NCBI GenBank assembly: GCA_902477765.1
Contig: CABSIM010000043.1
Location: 1 to 21,472 of the forward strand
From: an uncultured Clostridiaceae bacterium
GTDB taxonomy: Bacteria > Bacillota > Clostridia > Lachnospirales > Lachnospiraceae
Length of the DNA stretch: 21,472 nt
Direction of reading: 5' to 3'
Made by a program: the position numbers and the translations under genes. The notes beneath the pieces are model-generated. The model was not told the origin of the DNA, made no database searches, and worked only from the letters and a program-made list of their open reading frames with translations. Shown here piece after piece: positions 7,641 through 14,848 of this stretch. Position 1 is the first letter of the stretch; each line of letters begins with the position of its first letter.

Positions 7641-7696
7641 AAAAGCCGGCATCTGCCTCTTTTCCGCCTGAGCGGAGAGGAAAGACAGATGCCGGC
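7641..7696 (-). terminator. Terminator of the RsiV-like lipoprotein gene
   Basis: A long, slightly bulged stem has outer arms GCCGGCATCTG (7645-7655) and CAGATGCCGGC (7686-7696) and inner arms CCGC/GCGG. On the minus strand it ends in TTTT (7644-7641). It lies between convergent genes, 6 bases beyond the lipoprotein stop. Confidence 0.7.
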
Positions 7697-7702
7697 AATG
7701 CA

Positions 7703-9325
7703 TTATCCTGCAAAGAACAGACCTTCAAACAGCTGCTGAATATCGGTTCCGTCAATGGTACGGGGCCATTGGGTCCCGTCAAGAAGAATCCGGTATATAG
7801 TGCCGTCGGCGGCTTCTGCCGTGACACAGGAAGCTTCGTCTGTTGCCGTCACAAAAAGCTCCGTACCTTCAGGGATCACGGCTTTTTCCTGAAATGACGT
7901 TCCGGTATACGCATTCACATCCTGCAGGGTCACGATACGCCAGCGGCTGACGGTGAATTCCGTCTGACGGGTTTCCGGCATGCCGTCATTTCCGATGAAA
8001 AATTCCTTGCGGACGGGAAACGTGGAAAAAAGGGTTCCGGGACAGGAAAGCCAGAAGGAGCTGCTGTCCACAGGAACATCATCGTAAAAGGCCATATGGG
8101 ATACGGCCGGTTCTGTGCCGGAACCGTTCTGTTCCAGCCTGGAAAGATCCACAATGTTCAGGAAATGATAGTCGTTGTCAGAGCGGCAGTCAGCGTAAAA
8201 ATAGAAGGCACCCTCAGTATTTTTCATGAGATAGCCGCGGGTAATTCCGTAGCCGCAGGCCATTTCCACAGCCTGTTCATTGACAGAAAGTGTACAGACT
8301 GTTTCTGTGGCTTCCGCCTGCTGCTGAGAGTAACGGATGGTTTCCTCTTTCCCGTCACCATTGATATCCAGAGAAAGATCCTGGCTGGGTTCCAGCTGCC
8401 ATACGGTTTCTTCCTGCATGGGAGCCCACCGGGAGGAAATTCCGGCCTGCTCTTCGTCACAGGGGACCGGAACCGTAATGGTACCCATGGACCACGGACC
8501 GATTTCATACGGATCAAAATATACGTTCATGCCGTCTGCGGTCAGAGTCCACCGGAGCGTGCAGGGAAAGCCATCCGCCGTTTCTCCGAAGACATTCCGC
8601 CGCACGGTCTCTTCCCAGCCTTCAAACAGCTGCGCGTGCCGCTCATCGTTTTTCAGAAATCCGATCAGATATTCGCAGAGCCTGTCCGGATCCGTTGCCA
8701 CGTCTTCCAGAGTAAGCTGCTCTCCGGTCTGGCTGTCAAAGGTATATCCGATGACGCCCGCATTGGAATGTGCGCCTCCGGTATTGCTGCTTATAACCTG
8801 TTTAAAGGAAAAAACCTGCTGGTCCGCACGGCATATGCTTACGGAATCTTTGACTTCATATGGGCGGAATTCATCAGGAAACGCAGCCAGCTGTTCTTCG
8901 GCGGCCTCCCTGAGCGCCTCGGTTTCACGGTTCAGAGCTGCTTCACGCTGGCTGCTGTAACCGGAAAGCGCATTCTTCAGGGACTCATATCCGTCTTCCC
9001 GCAGGGAAACAGAGGCGGAACTGCCGCGGCAGAGCAGTGTGGAACCGTCTTCTGAATAAATTGATGACAGATGTTCCTCCACCACAGGATGAAGAAATAC
9101 GGTTTCTTCAGAGCCTGTATCTGTTCCGGGAAGTTCCGGGATCCCCGGGGCTTCACTTCCGGATTCTCCGGACGGATCCGGCGTCTCCTGACTTTCTGGA
9201 GCCTGCGTGGATTCTTCTGTGGATGCGGATGTCCCGGGAACACGGGAACAGCCGCCGATCAGAAGAGCTGCGGCCATTACAGACACAGCAGAGGCATGTA
9301 AAAAAATGCTGAATTTCTTTCTCAT
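7703..9325 (-). CDS. Lipoprotein with RsiV/DUF3298-like domain
   Basis: This 540-residue exported lipoprotein has a signal peptide ending in the lipobox LIGGC (Cys26), followed by a Ser/Thr/Glu/Pro-rich linker (about 27-75). Residues ~85-290 resemble the DUF4163/DUF3298 (RsiV-like) module: YEVKDSVSICRADQQVFSF, the hallmark NTGGAHSN (181-188), and GYTFDSQTGEQLTLEDV. In RsiV this fold senses lysozyme, but here no sigma factor or membrane-spanning anti-sigma segment adjoins, so ligand and role are open. A DINGDGKEE stretch (about 320-328) looks like a calcium-binding or FG-GAP-like loop. The last ~200 residues are not recognised. The ATG has AAAGAGGGGG upstream on its strand. It lies 105 bases downstream of the DUF1801 gene on the same strand. 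Confidence 0.85.
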   Translation of the reverse strand: MRKKFSIFLHASAVSVMAAALLIGGCSRVPGTSASTEESTQAPESQETPDPSGESGSEAPGIPELPGTDTGSEETVFLHPVVEEHLSSIYSEDGSTLLCRGSSASVSLREDGYESLKNALSGYSSQREAALNRETEALREAAEEQLAAFPDEFRPYEVKDSVSICRADQQVFSFKQVISSNTGGAHSNAGVIGYTFDSQTGEQLTLEDVATDPDRLCEYLIGFLKNDERHAQLFEGWEETVRRNVFGETADGFPCTLRWTLTADGMNVYFDPYEIGPWSMGTITVPVPCDEEQAGISSRWAPMQEETVWQLEPSQDLSLDINGDGKEETIRYSQQQAEATETVCTLSVNEQAVEMACGYGITRGYLMKNTEGAFYFYADCRSDNDYHFLNIVDLSRLEQNGSGTEPAVSHMAFYDDVPVDSSSFWLSCPGTLFSTFPVRKEFFIGNDGMPETRQTEFTVSRWRIVTLQDVNAYTGTSFQEKAVIPEGTELFVTATDEASCVTAEAADGTIYRILLDGTQWPRTIDGTDIQQLFEGLFFAG

Positions 9326-9430
9326 TTTATCCCCCTCTTTCTTCGGTCTCTGTGACTTTATTGTAGCAGGTATTCTTCGGCGCTTCTTTACTGTTTGCTT
9401 AATATTTGGAAAATTTCTCCTACATTTTGC

Positions 9431-9844
9431 TTACGATTTATGCCGGATCTGTTTTCCGCACCAGACCGCAAGATCTGCAATCAGCTCCAGAGGAAGGGGG
9501 GTACTGTAGGGAATCTGTATGGTTCCCTTTGACGTCTTAAACTCCTGAAGACGTTCTTTGAAAGCCTCTACGGCTTCCGGACCGGGATAAAGACCGATGT
9601 GATTCCGGAAAGCGGCAAACTGGATCAGATTCTTACGGTTCCAGTATGTCGGCATGCTCCATGATATTTTTTTCGTGGAATCCGGAAGGGCATTCCGGAT
9701 GGTTTCATGGATCCGGAACAGATAAGGCTGCACATGTTCCGGCTGCTGCAGAATATATTCTTCGATGGTTTCAGGTGCCGGACCGCAGTAATGACTCTGG
9801 CCTGTACGCCGGAAGGTGCGTCCGCATCGGGGACATTGCCACAT
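9431..9844 (-). CDS. DUF1801 family protein with N-terminal zinc finger
   Basis: This 137-residue cytosolic protein begins MWQCPRCGRTF. Cys4, Cys7, His18 and Cys20 form a short zinc-binding knuckle (SHYCG). It continues as a DUF1801/YdhG-like domain with KISWSMPTYW and the closing IPYSTPLP region. Relatives are described as iron-chaperone-like or of unknown function. The start at 9844 is chosen over an in-frame ATG ten codons upstream because AAAAAGGAGG lies at 9860-9851. A well-formed promoter lies 36 bases upstream. Confidence 0.82.
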   Translation of the reverse strand: MWQCPRCGRTFRRTGQSHYCGPAPETIEEYILQQPEHVQPYLFRIHETIRNALPDSTKKISWSMPTYWNRKNLIQFAAFRNHIGLYPGPEAVEAFKERLQEFKTSKGTIQIPYSTPLPLELIADLAVWCGKQIRHKS

Positions 9845-9879
9845 GGGAATCCTCCTTTTTGCAGAAATATTCACTGCCG

Positions 9880-9908
9880 ATTATAACAGAACTATATTTT
9901 TTCCACAA
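9880..9908 (-). promoter_or_regulatory. Promoter of the DUF1801 gene
   Basis: On the minus strand TTGTGG (9908-9903) and TATAAT (9885-9880) are separated by 17 bases. Confidence 0.7.
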
Positions 9909-10025
9909 TGCCGGATCCCGGTCCGGATGAAGGCAGGGAAAAGAAAAACCTTCCGGATGACAGGAAGAAAACGCTGCTTTTCATAAAAATGTAAGAGGGG
10001 TGTAAAAAAATCGGCGAAGCTGTCT

Positions 10026-10033
10026 GCTATAAT
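10026..10033 (+). promoter_or_regulatory. Extended -10 promoter element upstream of the 10143 gene
   Basis: TGCTATAAT, an extended -10 box (TGn plus TATAAT at 10028-10033), lies about 110 bases before the start codon. The -35 position is only A-rich. The rest of the 298-base divergent region shows nothing else I can name. Confidence 0.55.
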
Positions 10034-10142
10034 AGAAATACATGAAACCCTGAAATACAGGATGGAATCCGGGAAACGATACGAAAAGCTCCGGATGTAC
10101 GGAACGGAGCAGAACAGCCATGAAGGAAAGGAGGAACAGAGT

Positions 10143-10643
10143 ATGAAAAAAGCAGGAAAAATCGCGGGAATCGGGCTGCTTTGCCTGGTGATCCTCGGCA
10201 CCGGTTCCCTGATTGCAGAAAAAATATGGAGAAACCCCGCAGCGATCCCGTCTCTGGAGGCATTAGGAGAACATGACGAGGCATTTGCCCATAAAAAGCT
10301 GGAGGGACATCTGCGAAACCATGTGAATACGGCGCTGGGTAAACCGGACCGGCAGACAGAATATGAGGACATCTGGCAGATGGGGCCGGGAAAAAGACTG
10401 AAAGTCAGCTATAATAACAGCCAGAAAGCGGCGGCTGTGGTTCTCCAGGTAAAATTCATGGACGGATGGTATTCTGTTTCCGGCCTGTCGGAAGAGACCC
10501 TGGACTGGCTGGAATGGTATCACGGACTTACGGAAGAAGAGCAGCTGTGCATCAGCTTTGTTCCCGGAGACCTTCTGGAACTGAGAGAAATTTCAGGAGA
10601 AGATACGGCGGCGGAAGAAACGGAAACAGAGCCGGCAGCATGA
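10143..10643 (+). CDS. Small exported or membrane-anchored hypothetical protein
   Basis: This 166-residue protein opens with MKKAGKIAG and a hydrophobic segment (about residues 8-25), either a signal peptide or an N-terminal anchor. The rest is predicted to lie outside: a helix ending HVNTALGKPDRQ, strands KRLKVSYNN and AAVVLQVKF, and an acidic tail rich in Glu, Thr and Ala. The helix-LGKPD-strand pattern is loosely like BamE/SmpA-type folds; family not recognised. The start at 10143 is preferred over an upstream in-frame ATG at 10062 because AAAGGAGGAAC lies just before it and the hydrophobic segment then sits at the N-terminus. A 7-bp hairpin (10632-10638/10647-10653) spans the stop codon but lacks a T tail. 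Confidence 0.7.
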   Translation: MKKAGKIAGIGLLCLVILGTGSLIAEKIWRNPAAIPSLEALGEHDEAFAHKKLEGHLRNHVNTALGKPDRQTEYEDIWQMGPGKRLKVSYNNSQKAAAVVLQVKFMDGWYSVSGLSEETLDWLEWYHGLTEEEQLCISFVPGDLLELREISGEDTAAEETETEPAA

Positions 10644-10662
10644 AATCTGCCGGAAAAAAGAA

Positions 10663-10691
10663 TTGCCCTGTCCGGCCAAGTTGGATATAAT
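10663..10691 (+). promoter_or_regulatory. Promoter of the cmk-ispH-rpsA operon
   Basis: TTGCCC (10663-10668) and TATAAT (10686-10691) are separated by exactly 17 bases, 62 bases before the cmk start. Confidence 0.75.
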
Positions 10692-10753
10692 GGGATAAGG
10701 CAGAAAAATATGCATAAAATTCCGGAAACGGAAATAAAATAGAGGAGGAGACC

Positions 10754-11425
10754 ATGTCTTTCAATGTAGCCATAGACGGACCGGCAGGAGCCGGAAAAAG
10801 TACCGTGGCCAGAACCGTTGCCGCGGAAATGAACTTTATTTATGTGGATACCGGTGCCATGTACCGGGCCATGGCATTGTATTTTCTCAGAAAGGGGATC
10901 TCACCGTCAGACAGCGGGGCCATCGAAAAGGCCTGCAGAGAGGTGGGGATTACCATTGCCTATGAAGGCGGTCTGCAGCAGGTGCTCCTTAACGGGGAAA
11001 ATGTTTCAGGGCTGATCCGCACCGAGGAAGTGGGAAACATGGCATCTGCCACTTCCGCATATCTTCCGGTCCGGGAGAAACTGGTGGAACTCCAGAAACA
11101 GCTGGCAGAGAAGGCAGATGTGGTCATGGACGGACGGGACATCGGCACCTGCGTGCTTCCGGGAGCAGACGTAAAAGTTTATCTCACAGCCAGCTCTGCG
11201 GTGCGGGCGAAAAGACGCCACAGGGAGCTGGAGGAAAAAGGTGTGTCCTGCAGCCTGGAAGAGATTGAGAAGGATATTATTGAGCGGGATTACCGGGACA
11301 TGCACCGGGAACATTCCCCCCTTGTGCAGGCGGCGGATGCGGTTCTGGTGGACAGCTCTGACATGACGCTCCGCCAGGTGGTGGACACCATCGAGAGCAT
11401 GATCAGGGACAGGCAGGGAAAATAG
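10754..11425 (+). CDS. cmk: Cytidylate (CMP/dCMP) kinase
   Basis: This 223-residue cytosolic enzyme phosphorylates CMP and dCMP from ATP. It has the P-loop GPAGAGKST (9-17), the CMP-binding DTGAMYR (32-38), MDGRDIGTCVLP (125-136) and the lid region RRHRELEEKG. Length and motifs match full-length bacterial Cmk. The ATG follows AGAGGAGGAG. It is the first gene of the cmk-ispH-rpsA operon, an arrangement well known in Firmicutes. A second, cytidylate-kinase-like domain of a different subfamily occurs in this window at the end of the 14849-16678 antiporter. Confidence 0.96.
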   Translation: MSFNVAIDGPAGAGKSTVARTVAAEMNFIYVDTGAMYRAMALYFLRKGISPSDSGAIEKACREVGITIAYEGGLQQVLLNGENVSGLIRTEEVGNMASATSAYLPVREKLVELQKQLAEKADVVMDGRDIGTCVLPGADVKVYLTASSAVRAKRRHRELEEKGVSCSLEEIEKDIIERDYRDMHREHSPLVQAADAVLVDSSDMTLRQVVDTIESMIRDRQGK

Positions 11426-11437
11426 CCGGGAGGAGCC

Positions 11438-12289
11438 ATGGAAGTAATCGTTGCAGAGACCGCCGGATTCTGTTTCGGCGTGAAACGTGCCGTGGAAAAA
11501 GTATATGACCAGATAGGAAAGACCGGAAAGCCCATCTATACATACGGGCCCATCATCCACAATGAGGAAGTGGTCCGGGACCTGAGGGAGAAAGGTGTGG
11601 AAGTCATCAACACCATGGAGGAACTTCAGGAACTGAAAGAAGGCGTGGTGGTCATACGTTCCCACGGAGTCGGAAAAGAGGTTTATGAGACCCTGAAAAA
11701 AAGCGGCGTGGAGATTGTGGACGCCACATGTCCGTATGTGAAAAAAATCCACAGAATCGTGGAGGAACAATGCCGGGAAGGCCGCCGTGTCCTGATTGTG
11801 GGAAATGGCGCGCATCCGGAAGTACAGGGAATCCGGGGCTGGGGCAATGAAAGTACGGAGGTCATAGCCGACGAGGAGGATTTCCTGAATCTGAGGATCC
11901 CGGAAGGGGAAAGACTCTGTATCGTTTCCCAGACGACATTTAATTACAATAAATTTCAAGATTTAGTTGAAAAAATTTCTGAAAAGCGTTATGATATACT
12001 TGTTTTAAATACGATTTGCAATGCAACACAGGAAAGACAAGTGGAAGCAAAGAAGATAGCTTCTTCGGTGGATGTGATGCTTGTCATCGGAGACAGGCAC
12101 AGCTCCAATACCCAGAAGCTATACGAGATCTGCCAGCAGGAATGTAGCAACACATACTACCTCCAGACTCTCGGCGACTTAGATCCTGAATGTATTAGTT
12201 CTGTGCGCAGTGTAGGTATTACGGCCGGGGCATCCACCCCGAATAATATTATCGAGGAGGTTCATACTAATGTCCGAGTTAAGTTTTGA
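11438..12289 (+). CDS. ispH: 4-hydroxy-3-methylbut-2-enyl diphosphate reductase
   Basis: This 283-residue iron-sulfur enzyme carries out the last step of the MEP isoprenoid pathway, making IPP and DMAPP. The three cluster cysteines are Cys12 (GFCFGVKRAV), Cys98 (DATCPYV) and Cys194 (NTICNATQ). Substrate-binding GNGAHPEVQG (with Glu128), SQTT (165-168), SSNT (222-225) and AGASTP are all present. The start follows GGGAGGAG, 12 bases after cmk. Its 3' end overlaps rpsA by 20 bp in a different frame. In many clostridia IspH and S1 are a single fused protein; here they are separate. Codon use turns more AT-rich in the stretch around 11940-12035. Confidence 0.96.
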   Translation: MEVIVAETAGFCFGVKRAVEKVYDQIGKTGKPIYTYGPIIHNEEVVRDLREKGVEVINTMEELQELKEGVVVIRSHGVGKEVYETLKKSGVEIVDATCPYVKKIHRIVEEQCREGRRVLIVGNGAHPEVQGIRGWGNESTEVIADEEDFLNLRIPEGERLCIVSQTTFNYNKFQDLVEKISEKRYDILVLNTICNATQERQVEAKKIASSVDVMLVIGDRHSSNTQKLYEICQQECSNTYYLQTLGDLDPECISSVRSVGITAGASTPNNIIEEVHTNVRVKF

Positions 12290-13400
12290 ACAAATGTTGG
12301 AAGAATCATTAAAAACAATACGTACAGGAGAGGTTGTCACTGGTAAGGTCATTGACGTAAAAGAAGATGAAATCGTTTTGAATATAGGCTATAAGTCAGA
12401 CGGTATCATTACCCGCAGCGAGTATACCAATGAATCCAATGTGGATCTGCGGAACCTTGTGCATGTGGGCGATGAAATGGAAGCCAAAGTGGTAAAGGTC
12501 AACGACGGCGAAGGCCAGGTGGCTCTCTCCTACAAGAGACTTGCAGCTGACAGAGGAAACAAGAGACTGGAAGAAGCCTTTGAAAATCATGAAGTTCTGA
12601 CTGCAAAGGTGGCTCAGGTTCTGGACGGCGGTCTCAGCGTGCTGGTGGATGAAGCAAGAATCTTCATTCCGGCAAGCCTGGTATCCGATGTTTATGAGAA
12701 AGATCTCTCCAAATATGCAAACCAGGAGATCGAATTTGTCATCACAGAATTCAATCCCAAGAGAAGAAGAGTCATCGGCGACCGCAAGCAGCTGATCGTT
12801 GCCAAAAAGGCAGCAATGCAGAAAGAACTGTTTGAGAGAATTCAGGTAGGTCAGAGAGTGGAAGGTACAGTCAAGAACGTGACAGATTTCGGTGCATTCA
12901 TCGATCTGGGCGGAGCTGACGGCCTGCTTCATATCTCCGAAATGTCCTGGGGCAGAATTGAAAGCCCGAAGAAAGTATTCAAGGTAGGGGAGAAAGTAAC
13001 AGCCCTGATCAAGGATATCAATGGTGAGAAGATTGCCCTGAGCATGAAGTTCCCGGAGACCAATCCGTGGGCAAATGCTGCAGAGAAATATGCAGCAGGC
13101 AACATCGTGACAGGCAGAGTGGCACGTATGACAGATTTCGGTGCATTTGTGGAACTGGAGCCGGGTGTGGACGCACTGCTTCATGTTTCTCAGATCTCCA
13201 GAGAGCACGTGGCAAAACCGGCTGATGTTCTGACCATCGGTCAGGAGATCACTGCCAAGATCGTAGACTTCAACGAGGCAGACAGAAAGATCAGCCTCAG
13301 CATCAAGGCAATGGAAGCTCCGGCTCAGGCAGCTCCGGCAGAGGATGCTGATGTGGCAGATGTGGATGTGGAAGCTGTTGCCAGAGAAACAGAAGAATAA
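12270..13400 (+). CDS. rpsA: 30S ribosomal protein S1 (four S1 domains)
   Basis: This 376-residue RNA-binding protein has four S1/OB repeats at about residues 20-89, 106-174, 192-260 and 277-346. The last two are closest to consensus (VTDFGAFIDLGGADGLLHISEMSW and MTDFGAFVELEPGVDALLHVSQIS, each only partly quoted as signature). It ends in an acidic Ala/Asp/Glu tail. E. coli S1 has six repeats; four is usual in Firmicutes, where the role in translation initiation is less clear. Its GAGGAGG site (12254-12260) and ATG lie inside the end of ispH, so translation is coupled. A strong terminator closes the operon at 13451-13497. Confidence 0.94.
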   Translation: MSELSFEQMLEESLKTIRTGEVVTGKVIDVKEDEIVLNIGYKSDGIITRSEYTNESNVDLRNLVHVGDEMEAKVVKVNDGEGQVALSYKRLAADRGNKRLEEAFENHEVLTAKVAQVLDGGLSVLVDEARIFIPASLVSDVYEKDLSKYANQEIEFVITEFNPKRRRVIGDRKQLIVAKKAAMQKELFERIQVGQRVEGTVKNVTDFGAFIDLGGADGLLHISEMSWGRIESPKKVFKVGEKVTALIKDINGEKIALSMKFPETNPWANAAEKYAAGNIVTGRVARMTDFGAFVELEPGVDALLHVSQISREHVAKPADVLTIGQEITAKIVDFNEADRKISLSIKAMEAPAQAAPAEDADVADVDVEAVARETEE

Positions 13401-13441
13401 TTCCTGACCGGGCCAAGTGAAGTGCCTGAGGAATTTACATG

Positions 13442-13497
13442 AAAAAAGAAGGTACTGCAGAAACCGTCCGGCGTGATGGTCTGCAGTACCTTTTTTT
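13442..13497 (+). terminator. Bidirectional terminator between rpsA and the acylphosphatase gene
   Basis: The stem GGTACTGCAG (13451-13460) / CTGCAGTACC (13481-13490) has a 20-base loop and TTTTTTT at 13491-13497. On the other strand the stem is followed by a T-rich run (13450-13442). It therefore can serve both convergent transcripts. Confidence 0.85.
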
Positions 13498-13603
13498 CGT
13501 CCGGCATGGAGAATGTCTTCCGGTGTCCGCATGCAGCCGGTACAGCGGAATTTCAGATATATCTCCGGTTTTCCCGTCTGGTTTGCGGCCGGCCGCCCGG
13601 CTG

Positions 13604-13876
13604 TTATCCCCGGACGGAGAAACCTGTTTCCGGAATAACCGGAATTTCAGACCGTTCCATGCGGTCGATGCAGATATAGGGGGAGGCGGCCAGAGAACTG
13701 AGAACCTTTCCGATGGAAGAAAGACTGCCCTGCAGCTCCATTTCCACGGAGCCGTCCCAGTCATTGCGGATCCAGCCGGTGACACCCCAGAGTCCTGCGG
13801 CGTGGGAAGCACGGTAACGGAAGCCCACACCCTGTACCTGACCGTAAAATCTGTAATGTATACGGACCTGATCCAA
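13604..13876 (-). CDS. acyP: Acylphosphatase (TTG start)
   Basis: This ~90-residue cytosolic enzyme hydrolyses acyl phosphates. The signature GQVQGVGFRYRA holds catalytic Arg20, and GVTGWIRNDWDGSVE holds catalytic Asn38; length matches the family. The reading frame extends upstream to an ATG at 13984, but that would add 36 residues absent from acylphosphatases. A TTG at 13876, six bases after AGGAGGG, gives the standard N-terminus (DQVRIHYRFYG), so I choose TTG. The 130-base gap to tetR holds only a weak minus-strand -10 (TATGAT) for this gene and the tetR operator region. Confidence 0.9.
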   Translation of the reverse strand: MDQVRIHYRFYGQVQGVGFRYRASHAAGLWGVTGWIRNDWDGSVEMELQGSLSSIGKVLSSLAASPYICIDRMERSEIPVIPETGFSVRG

Positions 13877-14005
13877 ATTGATCCCTCCTGTCAGTCTCAG
13901 TTTATCATACTGTGAGCCGGGAGACAACCTGTACCTGCAACCGGACGGCGGTCTGCCTGATTCCGATGTCCGGGGGAAAGACACAGAAAGTTCATAGTTT
14001 ATTTA

Positions 14006-14034
14006 TTGACCGCATGGTCTGTTTTTAATATAAT
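14006..14034 (+). promoter_or_regulatory. Promoter of the tetR gene
   Basis: TTGACC (14006-14011) and TATAAT (14029-14034) are separated by exactly 17 bases, near consensus. Both boxes abut the two palindromes described for 14008-14048. Confidence 0.8.
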
Positions 14035-14048
14035 AGACCATGTGGTCT
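14008..14048. promoter_or_regulatory. Two operator-like palindromes over the tetR promoter
   Basis: Site 1 is GACCGCATGGTC (14008-14019), which overlaps the -35 box. Site 2 is AGACCATGTGGTCT (14035-14048), which directly follows the -10 box. The sites share GACC..NTGGTCTGT and are centred 28 bp apart. The placement is that of a repressor blocking its own promoter, as is usual for TetR proteins. That this TetR binds here is inference. Confidence 0.7.
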
Positions 14049-14070
14049 GTAACTCGAAATGGAGGTTGCC

Positions 14071-14706
14071 ATGAAACAGCAGGAAAAGACACAGAAGACA
14101 AAGGAGCGGATTCTTTCTGCGGCAATGGAAGAATTCGGAAATAAGAGTTACGATACGGCTTCTGTCAACAGCATCTGTGAGGCCGGAGAAATTTCCAAAG
14201 GACTGCTCTATCACAATTTCAGGAATAAGGATGAACTGTACCTGCAGTGCGTGAAAATCTGCTATGATCAGCTCCTGGCCTCCCTGAAATCCCATTCCTT
14301 CAAACTGCATGATGCAGGAGAAAGCCTTCAGGAATTCCTTCTGGTCCGCCAGAAATTCTTTTCTGAACATCCCCGCTGTGCAAACATTTTTTTCAATGCG
14401 GTGATTCAGCCGCCCAAACATCTTACACAGGAACTTGCAGAACTGCGAAGAGAGCTTGATGAATACTTCAGACAGCGCTATCTGGAAATTCTGCACAGTC
14501 TTACCCTGCGGGACGGAATCAGCACGGATATGGCACTGGAATATTTCTCTGTTGTATGGGAGATGTTCAACGGATATTTCCAGAAAAAAGCGGACCAGAA
14601 CGGAGACTATCATGCATTGATTGAAGATCATGAAGGATGGATGTCAGAGATTTTTGACATCATGCTTTACGGAATCGCAAAAGAACCCGGGAAAAAATCA
14701 TCATGA
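14071..14706 (+). CDS. TetR/AcrR-family transcriptional regulator
   Basis: This 211-residue DNA-binding protein has the TetR helix-turn-helix at about residues 10-57: KERILSAAMEEFG, then SVNSICEAGEISKGLLYHNF and RNKDELYLQCV. The C-terminal ~150 residues, all helical, form the ligand/dimer domain; the ligand cannot be read from sequence. The start at 14071 is chosen over the ATG at 14059 because GGAGG (14061-14065) is correctly spaced for it. Its promoter is overlaid by two palindromes, suggesting self-repression. The antiporter-kinase gene follows 142 bases downstream, on the same strand and is the likeliest target besides itself. Confidence 0.9.
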   Translation: MKQQEKTQKTKERILSAAMEEFGNKSYDTASVNSICEAGEISKGLLYHNFRNKDELYLQCVKICYDQLLASLKSHSFKLHDAGESLQEFLLVRQKFFSEHPRCANIFFNAVIQPPKHLTQELAELRRELDEYFRQRYLEILHSLTLRDGISTDMALEYFSVVWEMFNGYFQKKADQNGDYHALIEDHEGWMSEIFDIMLYGIAKEPGKKSS

Positions 14707-14732
14707 AACCGGAGAACCTCCGGCCGGTTTTT
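14706..14732 (+). terminator. Possible weak terminator or attenuator after tetR
   Basis: Two alternative stems can form: CCGGAG/CTCCGG (14709-14714/14718-14723) or AAACCGG/CCGGTTT (14706-14712/14724-14730), ending in TTTTT (14728-14732). It starts right at the tetR stop. A TTGACA follows at 14731-14736, but without a convincing -10 box. Confidence 0.4.
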
Positions 14733-14848
14733 GACAGATGCCTTCAGAACAATACAGACCACTTTGCCGCACATCATTTGGAAGACTGACGGAAACAGAT
14801 GAAGTCTTCATACAGAAAAAATCGGAAGGAAAGGTCTGGTGAGACAGA

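Noticed and set aside
8096..9055. 319-codon open frame on the plus strand
   Set aside because: It is antisense to the lipoprotein gene, which has a signal peptide, a lipobox and the GGAHSN motif. It has no start-site support.
12240..12300. Broken ispH-rpsA fusion (frameshift pseudogene)
   Set aside because: Both proteins are full length with all key motifs, and rpsA has its own well-spaced GAGGAGG. A genuine overlap is the simpler reading, though an assembly indel cannot be excluded.
12396..13532. 378-codon open frame on the minus strand
   Set aside because: It is antisense to rpsA, runs through the terminator, and has Cys/His/Phe-rich composition without recognisable domains.
14731..14761. 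Separate promoter for the antiporter-kinase gene
   Set aside because: TTGACA is perfect, but the best -10 at 16-17 bases spacing (TACAGA) matches only half the consensus, so I did not list it as a feature.
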